This document shows positions 9,064-16,655 of a DNA stretch of 64,000 bases, one piece after another; position 1 is the stretch's first letter; each line of letters starts with the position of its first letter. The notes below the pieces were generated by a model. That model worked only from the letters and a program-made list of their open reading frames with translations, searched no databases and had not been told where the DNA came from. The position numbers and the translations under genes were made by a program. The stretch covers positions 1 to 64,000 of the forward strand of contig DXKH01000051.1 of assembly GCA_019415335.1 (NCBI GenBank), in the 5' to 3' direction. The DNA comes from Citrobacter sp. (lineage in GTDB: Bacteria; Pseudomonadota; Gammaproteobacteria; Enterobacterales; Enterobacteriaceae).

Positions 9064-9156
9064 ATGAGTACAATCGATAATCTCGACGCCCATACCCCCA
9101 TGATGCAGCAGCATCATTTTTCATTTATTAACTTATTGAAATTTATGGGCAAATGA
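9064..9156 (+). pseudogene. mutS: Displaced original mutS 5' end (first 16 codons, then island sequence)
   Basis: ATG at 9064 opens a frame reading MSTIDNLDAHTPMMQQ, which is the normal enterobacterial MutS N-terminus (E. coli MSAIENFDAHTPMMQQ). After Gln16 the sequence leaves MutS and enters AT-rich island DNA, ending at a TGA at 9154-9156 as a 30-residue orphan peptide. The original mutS leader and promoter region therefore remain here, 17.8 kb from the mutS gene they once served. The real mutS begins again at 26850 with a different start. This is the left junction of the island. Confidence 0.92.
9090..9111. repeat. attL: left direct repeat of the mutS island
   Basis: The last 12 bases, ATGATGCAGCAG (9100-9111), are identical to 26892-26903 at the other end of the island. 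The preceding ten bases match in seven positions. Both copies encode HTPMMQQ of MutS. This is what a tyrosine-integrase core site inside mutS should look like. Exact crossover points cannot be fixed from one sequence. Confidence 0.85.
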
Positions 9157-9303
9157 TTTTATGAGCAGGTTCTAGTTTACTGCTGGGATACTTTCAAATG
9201 TGGTTCAAGGCATTACATTTACTAAAAGAAATCGTATAACAAACTTCAAATTTTCATCCCCATTAGATACACTATCAAGATGTCAATCTACAAAGATAGC
9301 GTT

Positions 9304-9765
9304 ATGAATAATAAAAAAGAAAAAATAATGCCAATAGCATTCCTTTTAATTCTTGTTGTTGTCTTACCATTAGTGGGCATTATTGTAAACATATTAACTG
9401 ACGATAAGTTAATAAAAGAATTTCCACGATCTTATTTAACCATATGGATTATAATATCATCAGTAATAACATTCTGCTTATACTTGAAAAAAAGATCATA
9501 TAAGCACGCTAATAATTTCATTCTAACCTTATCAACAGCAATATTCGCACTTCTATATCTCTTAACTGGAAATAAAGATTTAGAGGCATTACCTTCATTA
9601 GAGTTGTTAGAAACAGAAAAAAACATTTACTTCCTAAAAGTTGTTGTTTTCGTATCTATAACTAATAGCCTCATAGCAAATACTTTGATTACACTTTTTG
9701 AATTCGTAACAGAGTGGATAACTGAAGAAAGAGAGGAAAAAAAAGAGAAAAAGAGAAAGAAATAA
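9304..9765 (+). CDS. Hypothetical four-helix membrane protein
   Basis: This is an unrecognised protein of 153 residues. Four strongly hydrophobic segments are visible: IAFLLILVVVLPLVGIIVNI near the N-terminus, then segments around YLTIWIIISSVITF, FILTLSTAIFALLYLL and VVVFVSITNSLIAN. The last 20 residues form a highly charged Glu/Lys tail (EEREEKKEKKRKK), which is probably cytoplasmic. The start at 9304 is chosen over ATG at 9280 because it begins just before the first membrane segment; neither has a strong ribosome site. It is convergent with the next gene, with three bases between the stops. Role unknown; it is first on the left arm of the island. Confidence 0.6.
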   Translation: MNNKKEKIMPIAFLLILVVVLPLVGIIVNILTDDKLIKEFPRSYLTIWIIISSVITFCLYLKKRSYKHANNFILTLSTAIFALLYLLTGNKDLEALPSLELLETEKNIYFLKVVVFVSITNSLIANTLITLFEFVTEWITEEREEKKEKKRKK

Positions 9766-9768
9766 AAA

Positions 9769-9999
9769 TCATTTTTCATAAATGCCTTTTTTAAAGATAA
9801 AGCTGACGGCATTCACAATAAAAGCAACAATGAAGAAAGAGTCCAAATATATAACAATAGCATTAAACATACCAAAATAGATTACATCACTATCCCATTG
9901 AAAAAACATAATTACGTTTAAAATTATAAACAACATAATCACAAATGCAAACCATCCCTTAACGGAAATTTTTGGCATTAATAATTTTTTTCTTTTCAT
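9769..9999 (-). CDS. Hypothetical small membrane protein
   Basis: This is a 76-residue protein of unknown function. After a basic N-terminus (MKRKKLLMPK) there are two hydrophobic stretches, FAFVIMLFIILNVIMFF and the region around VIYLDSFFIVAFIVNAVSFI. The start at 9999 is preferred to ATG at 10005 because the AGGAG ribosome site overlaps the upstream ATG and is well placed for the second. The gene is convergent with the membrane gene to its left. The strong ribosome site makes a real gene likely despite its size. Confidence 0.55.
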   Translation of the reverse strand: MKRKKLLMPKISVKGWFAFVIMLFIILNVIMFFQWDSDVIYFGMFNAIVIYLDSFFIVAFIVNAVSFIFKKGIYEK

Positions 10000-10005
10000 A
10001 TCCAT

Positions 10006-10427
10006 CTCCTATCCAATTTAATTTTTTACTATTTTCATTACCAAGTTATAACTGCTAACAAAATACCATAGTTCATCGGAACAAGTGCTATCAAAATGAC
10101 TTGCTCCAATAGTTCTTTTGTATTCCACCATGTGAATATTTATTTTTTGCTTTATTTACTAAAGTTATCATTTCAGCCTCCACAGTTAATATACGTATTT
10201 TATAGAAGGAGATATACACTCCTATATTTTATAGAAATACTATATTTTTATAAAAAGTCAATTTATCTGATAGTTTTAGGTTTTGAATTTAACCCTCGCA
10301 AATAATAATGGTTGATCAATATCATAAATTCTTGATGGCGATATTGTTTATTTTAATCATAATAGTAATATTATGAAAAATAATACAAATTTTTTTAACC
10401 GTAATAAATAGCATATATGGAGTATGA
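10006..10427. other. AT-rich intergenic stretch without a convincing gene
   Basis: This stretch of about 420 bases lies between two divergent genes. It contains an open frame of 69 codons (10096-10305) that lacks a ribosome site and has a hydrophobic low-complexity translation, so it is not called. The last 100 bases hold AT-rich DNA suited to a promoter for the DUF3800 gene. Nothing else was recognised. Confidence 0.5.
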
Positions 10428-11489
10428 ATGAATTTTTACATTGATGAATCAGGTAATTTTTCACTAGAAAATTCAACATGGAATTCAGTGGGTATACTCG
10501 CAATACCTCAGCAAAAAGAGGATAAAATCGCAGCCTTTATTAAAAGTCTCAAAGATAGAATTGGTCTCAAAGAGGATGATGAATTAAAAAACTTTTTTAG
10601 AAGAGATTTCGATGTTAAGTTCTTTGATGAGCTAATTGATTTTCTTTTTGAGAACAAATGTGTTTTCCACATGTCTTCCATTCATAGCAAAAATATATCA
10701 AAAGAAATACTAAGCAATACAAAGCTTAACCTAATAAACTCGATAGAAAAATCGGATACGAATGAGCAAACAAAAAATGATGTTATTCATAGAATAAAAT
10801 CACTAAGCGATCAAAATTTTAATCAATGTCTAATTCATATATTTTCACTCCGAAATACTGTTGAAAAATGTCTCTCATTTTACGCAAAAGAAATGCCATC
10901 AGTTCTAAATGATTTTAATTTTATTTTTGATCAAAAAGAAAACAACAAGCAAGTTTTATACGATGCAGTTTTTAATGACTTATATATCCCATTACTTAGG
11001 TTAGACAATTTACTACGCCCTTATTGTGTATTGAATCATGACTTATCCCATTTCAAAAAATACATGGAAAAGTTGAATAAAGATGAGATACAAAAATCAA
11101 TAATTGATAATCAGAATGAATTCAATGTGGAATCTCCAATAACCAACAGTGAATATGCTAATCCTTTCTATATCAGTTCTGTTTTTGAAAAACACACATC
11201 TTGTAGCTCAAAAGATTCGACAGGAATCCAAATAGTTGATGTCTTAATATCAAATTTCAATAGAGCATTGAAAGGGAATTTCGATAATCCTATACAGATT
11301 GCAAAAGCCATAGGTAAGCTAACAATTAATTCTTATATTAAAGGTGTATATCCTATAGAATTAATTTACTTAAGTGAAAAGTTAACACTGAGTAAAGATG
11401 AACTGAGTTTAATTAGTATGGTAGAAGATATGTCATATAAACTTTTTGGATTCAAGAAAGATCCCGACAACATATACAAGGGAATCTGA
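10428..11489 (+). CDS. DUF3800 domain protein
   Basis: This 353-residue protein begins MNFYIDESGNFS, the hallmark YIDESG(N/G) motif of the DUF3800 family, whose fold is thought to be RNase H-like with the Asp as a possible metal ligand. A second conserved zone, TGIQIVDVLISNFNRALKG near residue 265, fits the family's C-terminal QxAD-type motif. DUF3800 genes are common in phages, genomic islands and near defence loci, but their activity is not established. GGAG lies seven bases before the ATG. A good intrinsic terminator follows. A role in defence or element maintenance is a guess from context. Confidence 0.75.
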   Translation: MNFYIDESGNFSLENSTWNSVGILAIPQQKEDKIAAFIKSLKDRIGLKEDDELKNFFRRDFDVKFFDELIDFLFENKCVFHMSSIHSKNISKEILSNTKLNLINSIEKSDTNEQTKNDVIHRIKSLSDQNFNQCLIHIFSLRNTVEKCLSFYAKEMPSVLNDFNFIFDQKENNKQVLYDAVFNDLYIPLLRLDNLLRPYCVLNHDLSHFKKYMEKLNKDEIQKSIIDNQNEFNVESPITNSEYANPFYISSVFEKHTSCSSKDSTGIQIVDVLISNFNRALKGNFDNPIQIAKAIGKLTINSYIKGVYPIELIYLSEKLTLSKDELSLISMVEDMSYKLFGFKKDPDNIYKGI

Positions 11490-11517
11490 TTTACTCATTA
11501 AAATAAAATACATAAAG

Positions 11518-11574
11518 CAAGGGCTAACTCTACGAAGCGCTACGCTGCTTCTTCGAGTTCTCCCTTGTTTTTTT
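11518..11574 (+). terminator. Rho-independent terminator after the DUF3800 gene
   Basis: CAAGGG..AACTC pairs with GAGTT..CCCTTG around an inner hairpin (GAAGCGCTACGCTGCTTC), followed by seven T residues. The complex stem just ahead of mobC could also be part of a transfer origin. Confidence 0.7.
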
Positions 11575-11719
11575 CGCCCTTCGGTTGAAAAAAATCAAAA
11601 GCAAAATCAATACTATGCATTGACATTAATTTTATTTCAAATATAACAATATTAAGTGTCGCAAAGGAATTGTTCACCATAAAAAGAATACAAATATTCA
11701 CATAAGAAAAGGAGCTTCT
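11575..11719. other. Candidate transfer-origin (oriT) region upstream of mobC
   Basis: The region directly upstream of a mobC-relaxase pair is where oriT usually lies. It is AT-rich and non-coding. A TAAGTGTCGC stretch (11653-11662) is loosely like some nic regions, but no clear nic plus inverted repeat could be assigned. The placement rests on context only. Confidence 0.3.
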
Positions 11720-12094
11720 ATGAAAGAGATTATAGCCTTACCCTCAAGGAATAATAATAACAGGAATACCTCAAATAAATCACTGAGAACTCATTGCATC
11801 AGTGTTCGACTGAACCATCAGGAACTACAGCTTCTCAATGCAAGGCGCGGCGAAAAAAGCAAAGGTGAATGGCTTCGTTTAACTTTTCTAAATAAACTTC
11901 CTGTAGCCATTCCTGCTGTAAACATGGAAGCATGGAAATCACTGGCTGACATGTCCCAGAAACTAAACAGACTTGTCCTACACCTTGACACCAAGAGTAA
12001 AGGAAGCTCCCTGACGCAAACAGAACTATTCGCAGTGAAGCGCCAGATTTCGGAGCTTCGCATGAGTCTGATTACTGCTGACTTGTGGAGGTAG
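11720..12094 (+). CDS. MobC-like relaxosome accessory protein
   Basis: This is a 124-residue basic protein directly ahead of the relaxase. After a polar N-terminus, CISVRLNHQELQLLNARRG resembles the ribbon-helix-helix start of MobC proteins, and KGEWLRLTFLNKLP follows as in that family (residues about 32-67). The C-terminal half is helical (LADMSQKLNRLVLHLD...). MobC proteins bind near oriT and help the relaxase melt and nick DNA. AAGGAG precedes the ATG at good spacing. The gap to the relaxase gene is four bases. No known symbol is claimed. Confidence 0.7.
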   Translation: MKEIIALPSRNNNNRNTSNKSLRTHCISVRLNHQELQLLNARRGEKSKGEWLRLTFLNKLPVAIPAVNMEAWKSLADMSQKLNRLVLHLDTKSKGSSLTQTELFAVKRQISELRMSLITADLWR

Positions 12095-12098
12095 ATCA

Positions 12099-13232
12099 GT
12101 GAAGGGAATGCAAAAAATCAAAAGAGGAAAAACCTTTAATGGGCTAATTTCTTATTTATTAAAACCTGCTTCGCACCACAAGTCAGATCCGTATGTAGTC
12201 GGTGGCAATGTCATAGAAAGCTTCGCAGAAGCACTAAGTGCAGAATTCAACGCTACGAAGCTCCTACGATCCGATGTAAGTAAACCTGTATGGCATAACT
12301 CTTTACGTCTTCCTGTTGGTGAGAGTTTACCAATGCAGAAATGGAAACAGATAGCCGATGGCTATATGGAGCGTATGGGCTTCTCTGAAACGCATCTACG
12401 TGCATACGTGCTTCATGATGATAAAGATGGCCAACATATTCACATAGTAGCAAGTCGCATCGATGCAACATCCGGGAAGCTCTACTTAGGTAAAAATGAG
12501 AACCTTATCAGCACACGTATCATCCAGGAGCTTGAAAAGGACTACCAGCTAACAAGAACTAAAGGAACTGATGCTATGAAACCTTCTTCCTCACCTGCCA
12601 AACGTAAAAAATCACGTAATGAAGCAATGTTAGAAGAGAGAACTGGCGAGAAATGCGCAAAGACGATCATACAGGAAGCTATAGATACAATACTCACAAG
12701 CCAGATTTCAGAACACGAGTTTGTGCAGCAGCTTGCAGCACAAAAGATAAAAGCAATTTCCAACAGAGCTTCAACCGGAAAAATGAACGGTTTTTCGTTT
12801 GAGTACGCCAACATTTCATTCAAGGCTTCCCAGCTTGGTAAAAAGTATTCATGGAAAAACTTAGAACAGTTCATACGCATTGATAGAATCCAAACGATGG
12901 AGTCTGATGCAATAGTTTATTTTGGTGCTGTGGATACGAGCGACATATTGCTTCCCTTACCTGAACGACCTCAACCACTGTTGAAAGAAAATTTGGATGC
13001 TAAAACAATAACAGCTACCAATAGTTATATAAATCTCACTATGAGATGGATAGAAGCAATCCCCTGGTTAGATAGCATAGTTGGTATCGTAAAAAGATTG
13101 CATAACTCTTTCCTTGAACACAAAAACAAACCAACAAAGATCTTTTCTACTTCTCCACTTTCTATATACCTACCATCTGTTCTCTCTGCTGAAAAAACTA
13201 CAAAAACAAACGTTTTTAGGTCAAGAATTTAG
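12099..13232 (+). CDS. MOBP-type relaxase (conjugative mobilisation nuclease)
   Basis: This 377-residue protein is a relaxase that would nick oriT and lead the DNA strand into a recipient. The likely catalytic tyrosine is Tyr19 in FNGLISYLLKP. The metal-binding motif III is HDDKDGQHIHIVASRID (His106, His113, His115), and KWKQIADGYMERMGF between them is typical of PF03432 relaxases. The start is GTG at 12099, with GGAGG seven bases upstream; an internal ATG at 12108 is possible. The C-terminal half lacks recognisable helicase or primase domains, so this is a short relaxase. With mobC it marks the island as mobilizable by a helper plasmid or ICE. Confidence 0.82.
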   Translation: MKGMQKIKRGKTFNGLISYLLKPASHHKSDPYVVGGNVIESFAEALSAEFNATKLLRSDVSKPVWHNSLRLPVGESLPMQKWKQIADGYMERMGFSETHLRAYVLHDDKDGQHIHIVASRIDATSGKLYLGKNENLISTRIIQELEKDYQLTRTKGTDAMKPSSSPAKRKKSRNEAMLEERTGEKCAKTIIQEAIDTILTSQISEHEFVQQLAAQKIKAISNRASTGKMNGFSFEYANISFKASQLGKKYSWKNLEQFIRIDRIQTMESDAIVYFGAVDTSDILLPLPERPQPLLKENLDAKTITATNSYINLTMRWIEAIPWLDSIVGIVKRLHNSFLEHKNKPTKIFSTSPLSIYLPSVLSAEKTTKTNVFRSRI

Positions 13233-13292
13233 CATTAATCTTTCTGAAAACCACTATATCATTGATTTTAGTACAATTAATTGATCGTCATA

Positions 13293-13354
13293 ATCGATCG
13301 ATACATTACATATGATAGCTATAGACTATCAAGATGAAAATATCGATCGGTACA
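13293..13354. repeat. Short direct repeat ATCGATCG(A/G)TACA, two copies
   Basis: ATCGATCGATACA (13293-13305) and ATCGATCGGTACA (13342-13354) lie 49 bases apart in the 240-bp gap after the relaxase. They differ by one base and contain palindromic ATCGAT/CGATCG. They may be protein-binding sites for the downstream gene; no function is known. Confidence 0.45.
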
Positions 13355-13471
13355 AATGATTTGATAACTTTATCGCTTCGTCCAAAATGTACCTTGAACG
13401 AAATGTAGGCTAATAGATTGATTTTACTAGCCTATTTTCAATTTCTTTTTACATCGTACAGGAACAAACGT

Positions 13472-14050
13472 ATGAAATACTTCATGATGAAGCGTGTATT
13501 ACTGGCGATTACACTCCCTATTTTTGTTGCCTATTTTGGAGGTGCTAAGGTTATGTCAGTTTATTGGGTACCTCTGTTTTTCGTCAGTTCAATGCTTCTG
13601 GCTACAGCATATGGCAAATATGTTGTCAGAAAGAATAACTCTGCAACAGTTAATTATCTTAACGAAAATAATGATGGGATCTATCTTCATAAATTCAATG
13701 ATTGTGAAATCCGGTTAGACACAAATAAACAAGAGGTTTTCCTAAAAAACGAGGAGGGAGCAAAAACGTATTCTTTCGAGGAAATTAAAGAGTGGAGCTA
13801 CAACATCACACATGGTGGTGAAATTTCAGGTGGTGGTTTAAAGGGTATCAGTGAAAATGGCAAAACATTAGGTCAAAATATTGCTGAGTCAGGTTTGTTT
13901 ATCCGAGTTAAAGACATTAAAAACCCTGAATGGCACATTCAGTTCTATCCCCGCAATGATTCTTTTAACTCTCGTAAGGGTCTTAATGATCTCAAAGCAC
14001 AACTTAATCAATGGATTGAGATCTTTGATCAAAACTTAAATGCAGCATGA
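13472..14050 (+). CDS. Hypothetical membrane-anchored protein, DUF4755-like
   Basis: This 192-residue protein has two membrane helices at residues about 8-50 (VLLAITLPIFVAYFGG and VYWVPLFFVSSMLLATAYG), followed by a cytoplasmic domain of about 140 residues with EEIKEWSYNITHGG and WHIQFYPRND. The arrangement resembles DUF4755 proteins found in enterobacterial islands; the name is tentative. The start at 13472 is favoured by AGGAAC upstream; an in-frame ATG at 13418 would add 18 residues. A strong bidirectional terminator follows. Function unknown. Confidence 0.6.
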   Translation: MKYFMMKRVLLAITLPIFVAYFGGAKVMSVYWVPLFFVSSMLLATAYGKYVVRKNNSATVNYLNENNDGIYLHKFNDCEIRLDTNKQEVFLKNEEGAKTYSFEEIKEWSYNITHGGEISGGGLKGISENGKTLGQNIAESGLFIRVKDIKNPEWHIQFYPRNDSFNSRKGLNDLKAQLNQWIEIFDQNLNAA

Positions 14051-14065
14051 AATTAAGCATCTTAT

Positions 14066-14112
14066 ACTTAAAACAGAATCTATATAGGGACAAGTTCTGT
14101 TTTAAGTGTTTT
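14066..14112. terminator. Bidirectional intrinsic terminator
   Basis: A perfect 13-bp stem, ACTTAAAACAGAA paired with TTCTGTTTTAAGT, has a 16-base loop and a T-rich 3' flank on the plus strand. It separates two convergent genes and overlaps the last codons of the minus-strand gene. Confidence 0.8.
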
Positions 14113-14521
14113 TATTATAGTTAGCTGCATAGTTGAGATTTCTTTCTTTTAATGACCTTGCCAAAATAGAACGATCATATTTTCTTTTTTCGTTAATGAA
14201 AACATTTTCACTATTTGTTTTGTTATTCAAAATAAAGTGAATAAGAAGACTGCACATTCTTCTTATTTTATCAGAATCGACTACTCTATTTTCCATATTG
14301 TTTATGAAGCAGTAATAAGAGGTAAGCATAAAAGATAAAACGACATCTCTGTTAGCTAACTCTATATTATCAATGTCATTTTTATACTTGATATAGAAAC
14401 CGACACAAAACAGATAAGATTTATCTATTATGTCAGATTCTGACAACCCGGACTCTTCGAGCTTTTTAATGAAGCGTTCAAAGAGTATTAGAAAACGTTC
14501 CATGCTATTTAGCTTTTCCAT
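14102..14521 (-). CDS. Hypothetical protein
   Basis: This is an unrecognised, mainly helical protein of 139 residues starting MEKLNSMERF, with ATG at 14521 placed nine bases after AAGG. An in-frame ATG at 14530 overlaps that site and is less likely. There is no signal peptide, and one moderately hydrophobic stretch, RDVVLSFMLTSYYCFINN. It lies 100 bases beyond the end of the recombinase operon in the same direction and may be a cargo or control gene of that module. Composition is AT-rich like its neighbours. Confidence 0.5.
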   Translation of the reverse strand: MEKLNSMERFLILFERFIKKLEESGLSESDIIDKSYLFCVGFYIKYKNDIDNIELANRDVVLSFMLTSYYCFINNMENRVVDSDKIRRMCSLLIHFILNNKTNSENVFINEKRKYDRSILARSLKERNLNYAANYNKNT

Positions 14522-14630
14522 AACTTGCATCCTTGCGATTGATAAAATTCCCTCTTATATTTAAATATCACAAACCTCGAAAAAATCAATATGCGTGTAA
14601 GAATTTTTTTACAAAACACACTGAATGCGT

Positions 14631-15050
14631 TCATATTCTTTTACAATCACTTCTTCTTCGATTGATAGTAGGTATAGGTGCTAAATGATCATCTTTTGAT
14701 AATCCATGAAGGCGTGCATTATATTGCATGACTGAAAAGAGATAACTTAGATTTTCATTTTCTTTCTTTAATCTTTGAACTTCATCCCTAAGATTTTCAA
14801 TCGTTATAGCCGCGATTTTTATTGATACTGGCATTTTCAAATGATGATGAGAATGTTTTAGTTTTTTCTTTTTAAGCAGATAAGCACCAGATATCTCTGA
14901 ATGAGCACACAGGGCTTGTCTTGTAGGTTTTCTTCCCAAGATCTTGCATGACGCTTCGCAAATTCCTTCCCATGTGATTTTATTTTTCGACCAGTTGTTA
15001 ATTAGAACTATAATTTCTTGAATCTGTATACTACTGAATTTTCTTTCCAT
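14631..15050 (-). CDS. Coiled-coil accessory protein of the recombinase operon (TnpC-like position)
   Basis: This 139-residue basic protein has a central coiled coil (ENLRDEVQRLKKENENLSYL, residues about 85-104) and an N-terminal helical region. It overlaps the end of the third recombinase gene by 20 bases and has its own GAGGAT ribosome site, so it is the fourth gene of that operon. Tn554-class elements carry a similarly placed small coiled-coil protein, TnpC (about 125 residues), after two tyrosine recombinases, where it aids efficiency or orientation. Homology to TnpC is not shown here; the similarity is in size, fold type and position. Confidence 0.65.
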   Translation of the reverse strand: MERKFSSIQIQEIIVLINNWSKNKITWEGICEASCKILGRKPTRQALCAHSEISGAYLLKKKKLKHSHHHLKMPVSIKIAAITIENLRDEVQRLKKENENLSYLFSVMQYNARLHGLSKDDHLAPIPTINRRRSDCKRI

Positions 15051-16653
15051 GCTTATCCTCTCTTTTCTTTAAATTGTAATAGATTTCTTCTAAGTGGGGT
15101 AAGAGAGCGGTGAGTAGTCTTGTATCTCTTAAATTCATCGCATCATCTCCAATATTTCTCTGGAAATATTTTATTTCATTTATAATATTTTTCATGTAAG
15201 AAAAGCTCTCGCCAAAAGTATTTTTAAGTACAGTCTCTTTACTCACTTCTTCATCTTTCATAAAACACACTGAAGCTGTAAATAACTCATCATCTGTCAT
15301 ATGATCATATACTCTATTTTGTTTAACATGGGTTCTTCCAGACCACTTCGCAATATCTATATCTGATAGCCCGCCCCTCTGTGCAAGAGTATTGATAAGG
15401 TGTCTTATTTGATGTGTTTTCAAATGATAATTTTGCTGTTCGGATAAACCATGTCTTTGAAATATATTACCCCAACGATTCGGTTGTTCCCCATCTCTAT
15501 TTGAATAAAAATCCATTCTGAAAAACGTGGGGTTGGGCATATATATTTCAAATATCGAGGTTTGTTTTATCGCATGAAGTTGGTCCTTATTTAAAAGACA
15601 TAGCATATCACTATACTTAAAACTTTTATTTCCGTTTATAAATGGAAAACCTTTAGGCTTCTTGCTTTCTAATAAACTTGCCATGTTCTGGACATCGTTC
15701 ATCTTAACTAAGCTTTTTTTATCGCGCATCTTGTATAACCTTATTATTTTATCACCTAAATCTTTATTCAATAAAGTTCGCTTAACTTTTCTGTTTTCAA
15801 TAATGTCTTCTAAAATAGATGCAGCAAAACGAGCATTTTTAGATAAAACACGCAATCTTCTCAAAGCTTCTTTAACTATTGGTTGCATAACGGAAGGTAT
15901 CCACTTAATATCCTCACCATATCCTTTAGCACCAATATAACGAAGCCCGTAACGGGCTACCCCATCCTCACTATGCTGTAAAACTTCACAATCATGCCTT
16001 AAATTGATAACCTCAGAGATCCTCCAAGGGGCAGACATGAGTAATGCAAAAATTGATGTAGTGAAAATATCCCTTGGATTAGTTAATTTTTTTGAAAATA
16101 GATTACAGAGAAAAAAAATAGTATGTTCGTTCGGCAATTTTTTTTCGTTCTTACCAGTTGTAACGTAATCATAATACTCTTTAAAATAACATCCTGAAAA
16201 TCTTAAGTTTGGAGAAATAATTTTTTTCGATACTAATAGGCGAACTATTTTTAGCATATTGTTACAATGTTTGCTCGCATTGTGATTAGTGTATCTTTTA
16301 AAAGCGAGAGTCTGCGCATACTCGATAATTTTATAAGTCAATAAACAAATATTAGCTTTTTCATTATAAGTAATTAATGCTGACTCAATTAACCTCAAAG
16401 ATATTATATAATTTACCCCCTTTGCTGGGTTATCTAAACATTCATGCCAAATTACTGACTTAGCTATATCGATAAATTCTCTGCTAAGATATTTTTTATT
16501 TGTTCTTTTCTTTTGATTTAAATTTAATTCATAGAATAATAAAGAACTACTCCATTTGTTGTTATCCCATGAAAATTCTTTTAGCGCATGAGATGCAATC
16601 TTACACTCTGTTATAAACTTATCCCTATTGAATTCTAAAATTTCTATATTCAT
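15031..16653 (-). CDS. Tyrosine recombinase, third of a trio
   Basis: This protein has 540 residues, long for the family. Catalytic residues of a tyrosine recombinase are visible in the C-terminal half: Arg in SAPWRISEVINLRHD, the HxxR box in LKTHQIRHLINTLAQRGG, Trp in IDIAKWSGRTHV and the nucleophile Tyr in NRVYDHMTD. The N-terminal 200 residues are not recognised. It starts two bases after the stop of the second recombinase with an AGGAG site and overlaps the coiled-coil gene. Large recombinases of this kind occur as TnpB in Tn554-type elements. The three recombinases are probably used together. Confidence 0.8.
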   Translation of the reverse strand: MNIEILEFNRDKFITECKIASHALKEFSWDNNKWSSSLLFYELNLNQKKRTNKKYLSREFIDIAKSVIWHECLDNPAKGVNYIISLRLIESALITYNEKANICLLTYKIIEYAQTLAFKRYTNHNASKHCNNMLKIVRLLVSKKIISPNLRFSGCYFKEYYDYVTTGKNEKKLPNEHTIFFLCNLFSKKLTNPRDIFTTSIFALLMSAPWRISEVINLRHDCEVLQHSEDGVARYGLRYIGAKGYGEDIKWIPSVMQPIVKEALRRLRVLSKNARFAASILEDIIENRKVKRTLLNKDLGDKIIRLYKMRDKKSLVKMNDVQNMASLLESKKPKGFPFINGNKSFKYSDMLCLLNKDQLHAIKQTSIFEIYMPNPTFFRMDFYSNRDGEQPNRWGNIFQRHGLSEQQNYHLKTHQIRHLINTLAQRGGLSDIDIAKWSGRTHVKQNRVYDHMTDDELFTASVCFMKDEEVSKETVLKNTFGESFSYMKNIINEIKYFQRNIGDDAMNLRDTRLLTALLPHLEEIYYNLKKREDKHGKKIQ

Positions 16654-16655
16654 AT

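Noticed and set aside
9064..9156. 30-residue frame at the old mutS start as a real small protein
   Set aside because: It is mutS leader coding sequence running into island DNA to a chance stop. It may be translated, but there is no sign of function.
10096..10305. 69-codon open frame in the AT-rich gap of the island
   Set aside because: No ribosome site, low-complexity hydrophobic translation, and no partner or family.
11518..11574. Hairpin before mobC as oriT itself
   Set aside because: The stem with a seven-T tail right after the DUF3800 stop is best explained as a terminator. A role in oriT is possible but not supported by a nic motif.
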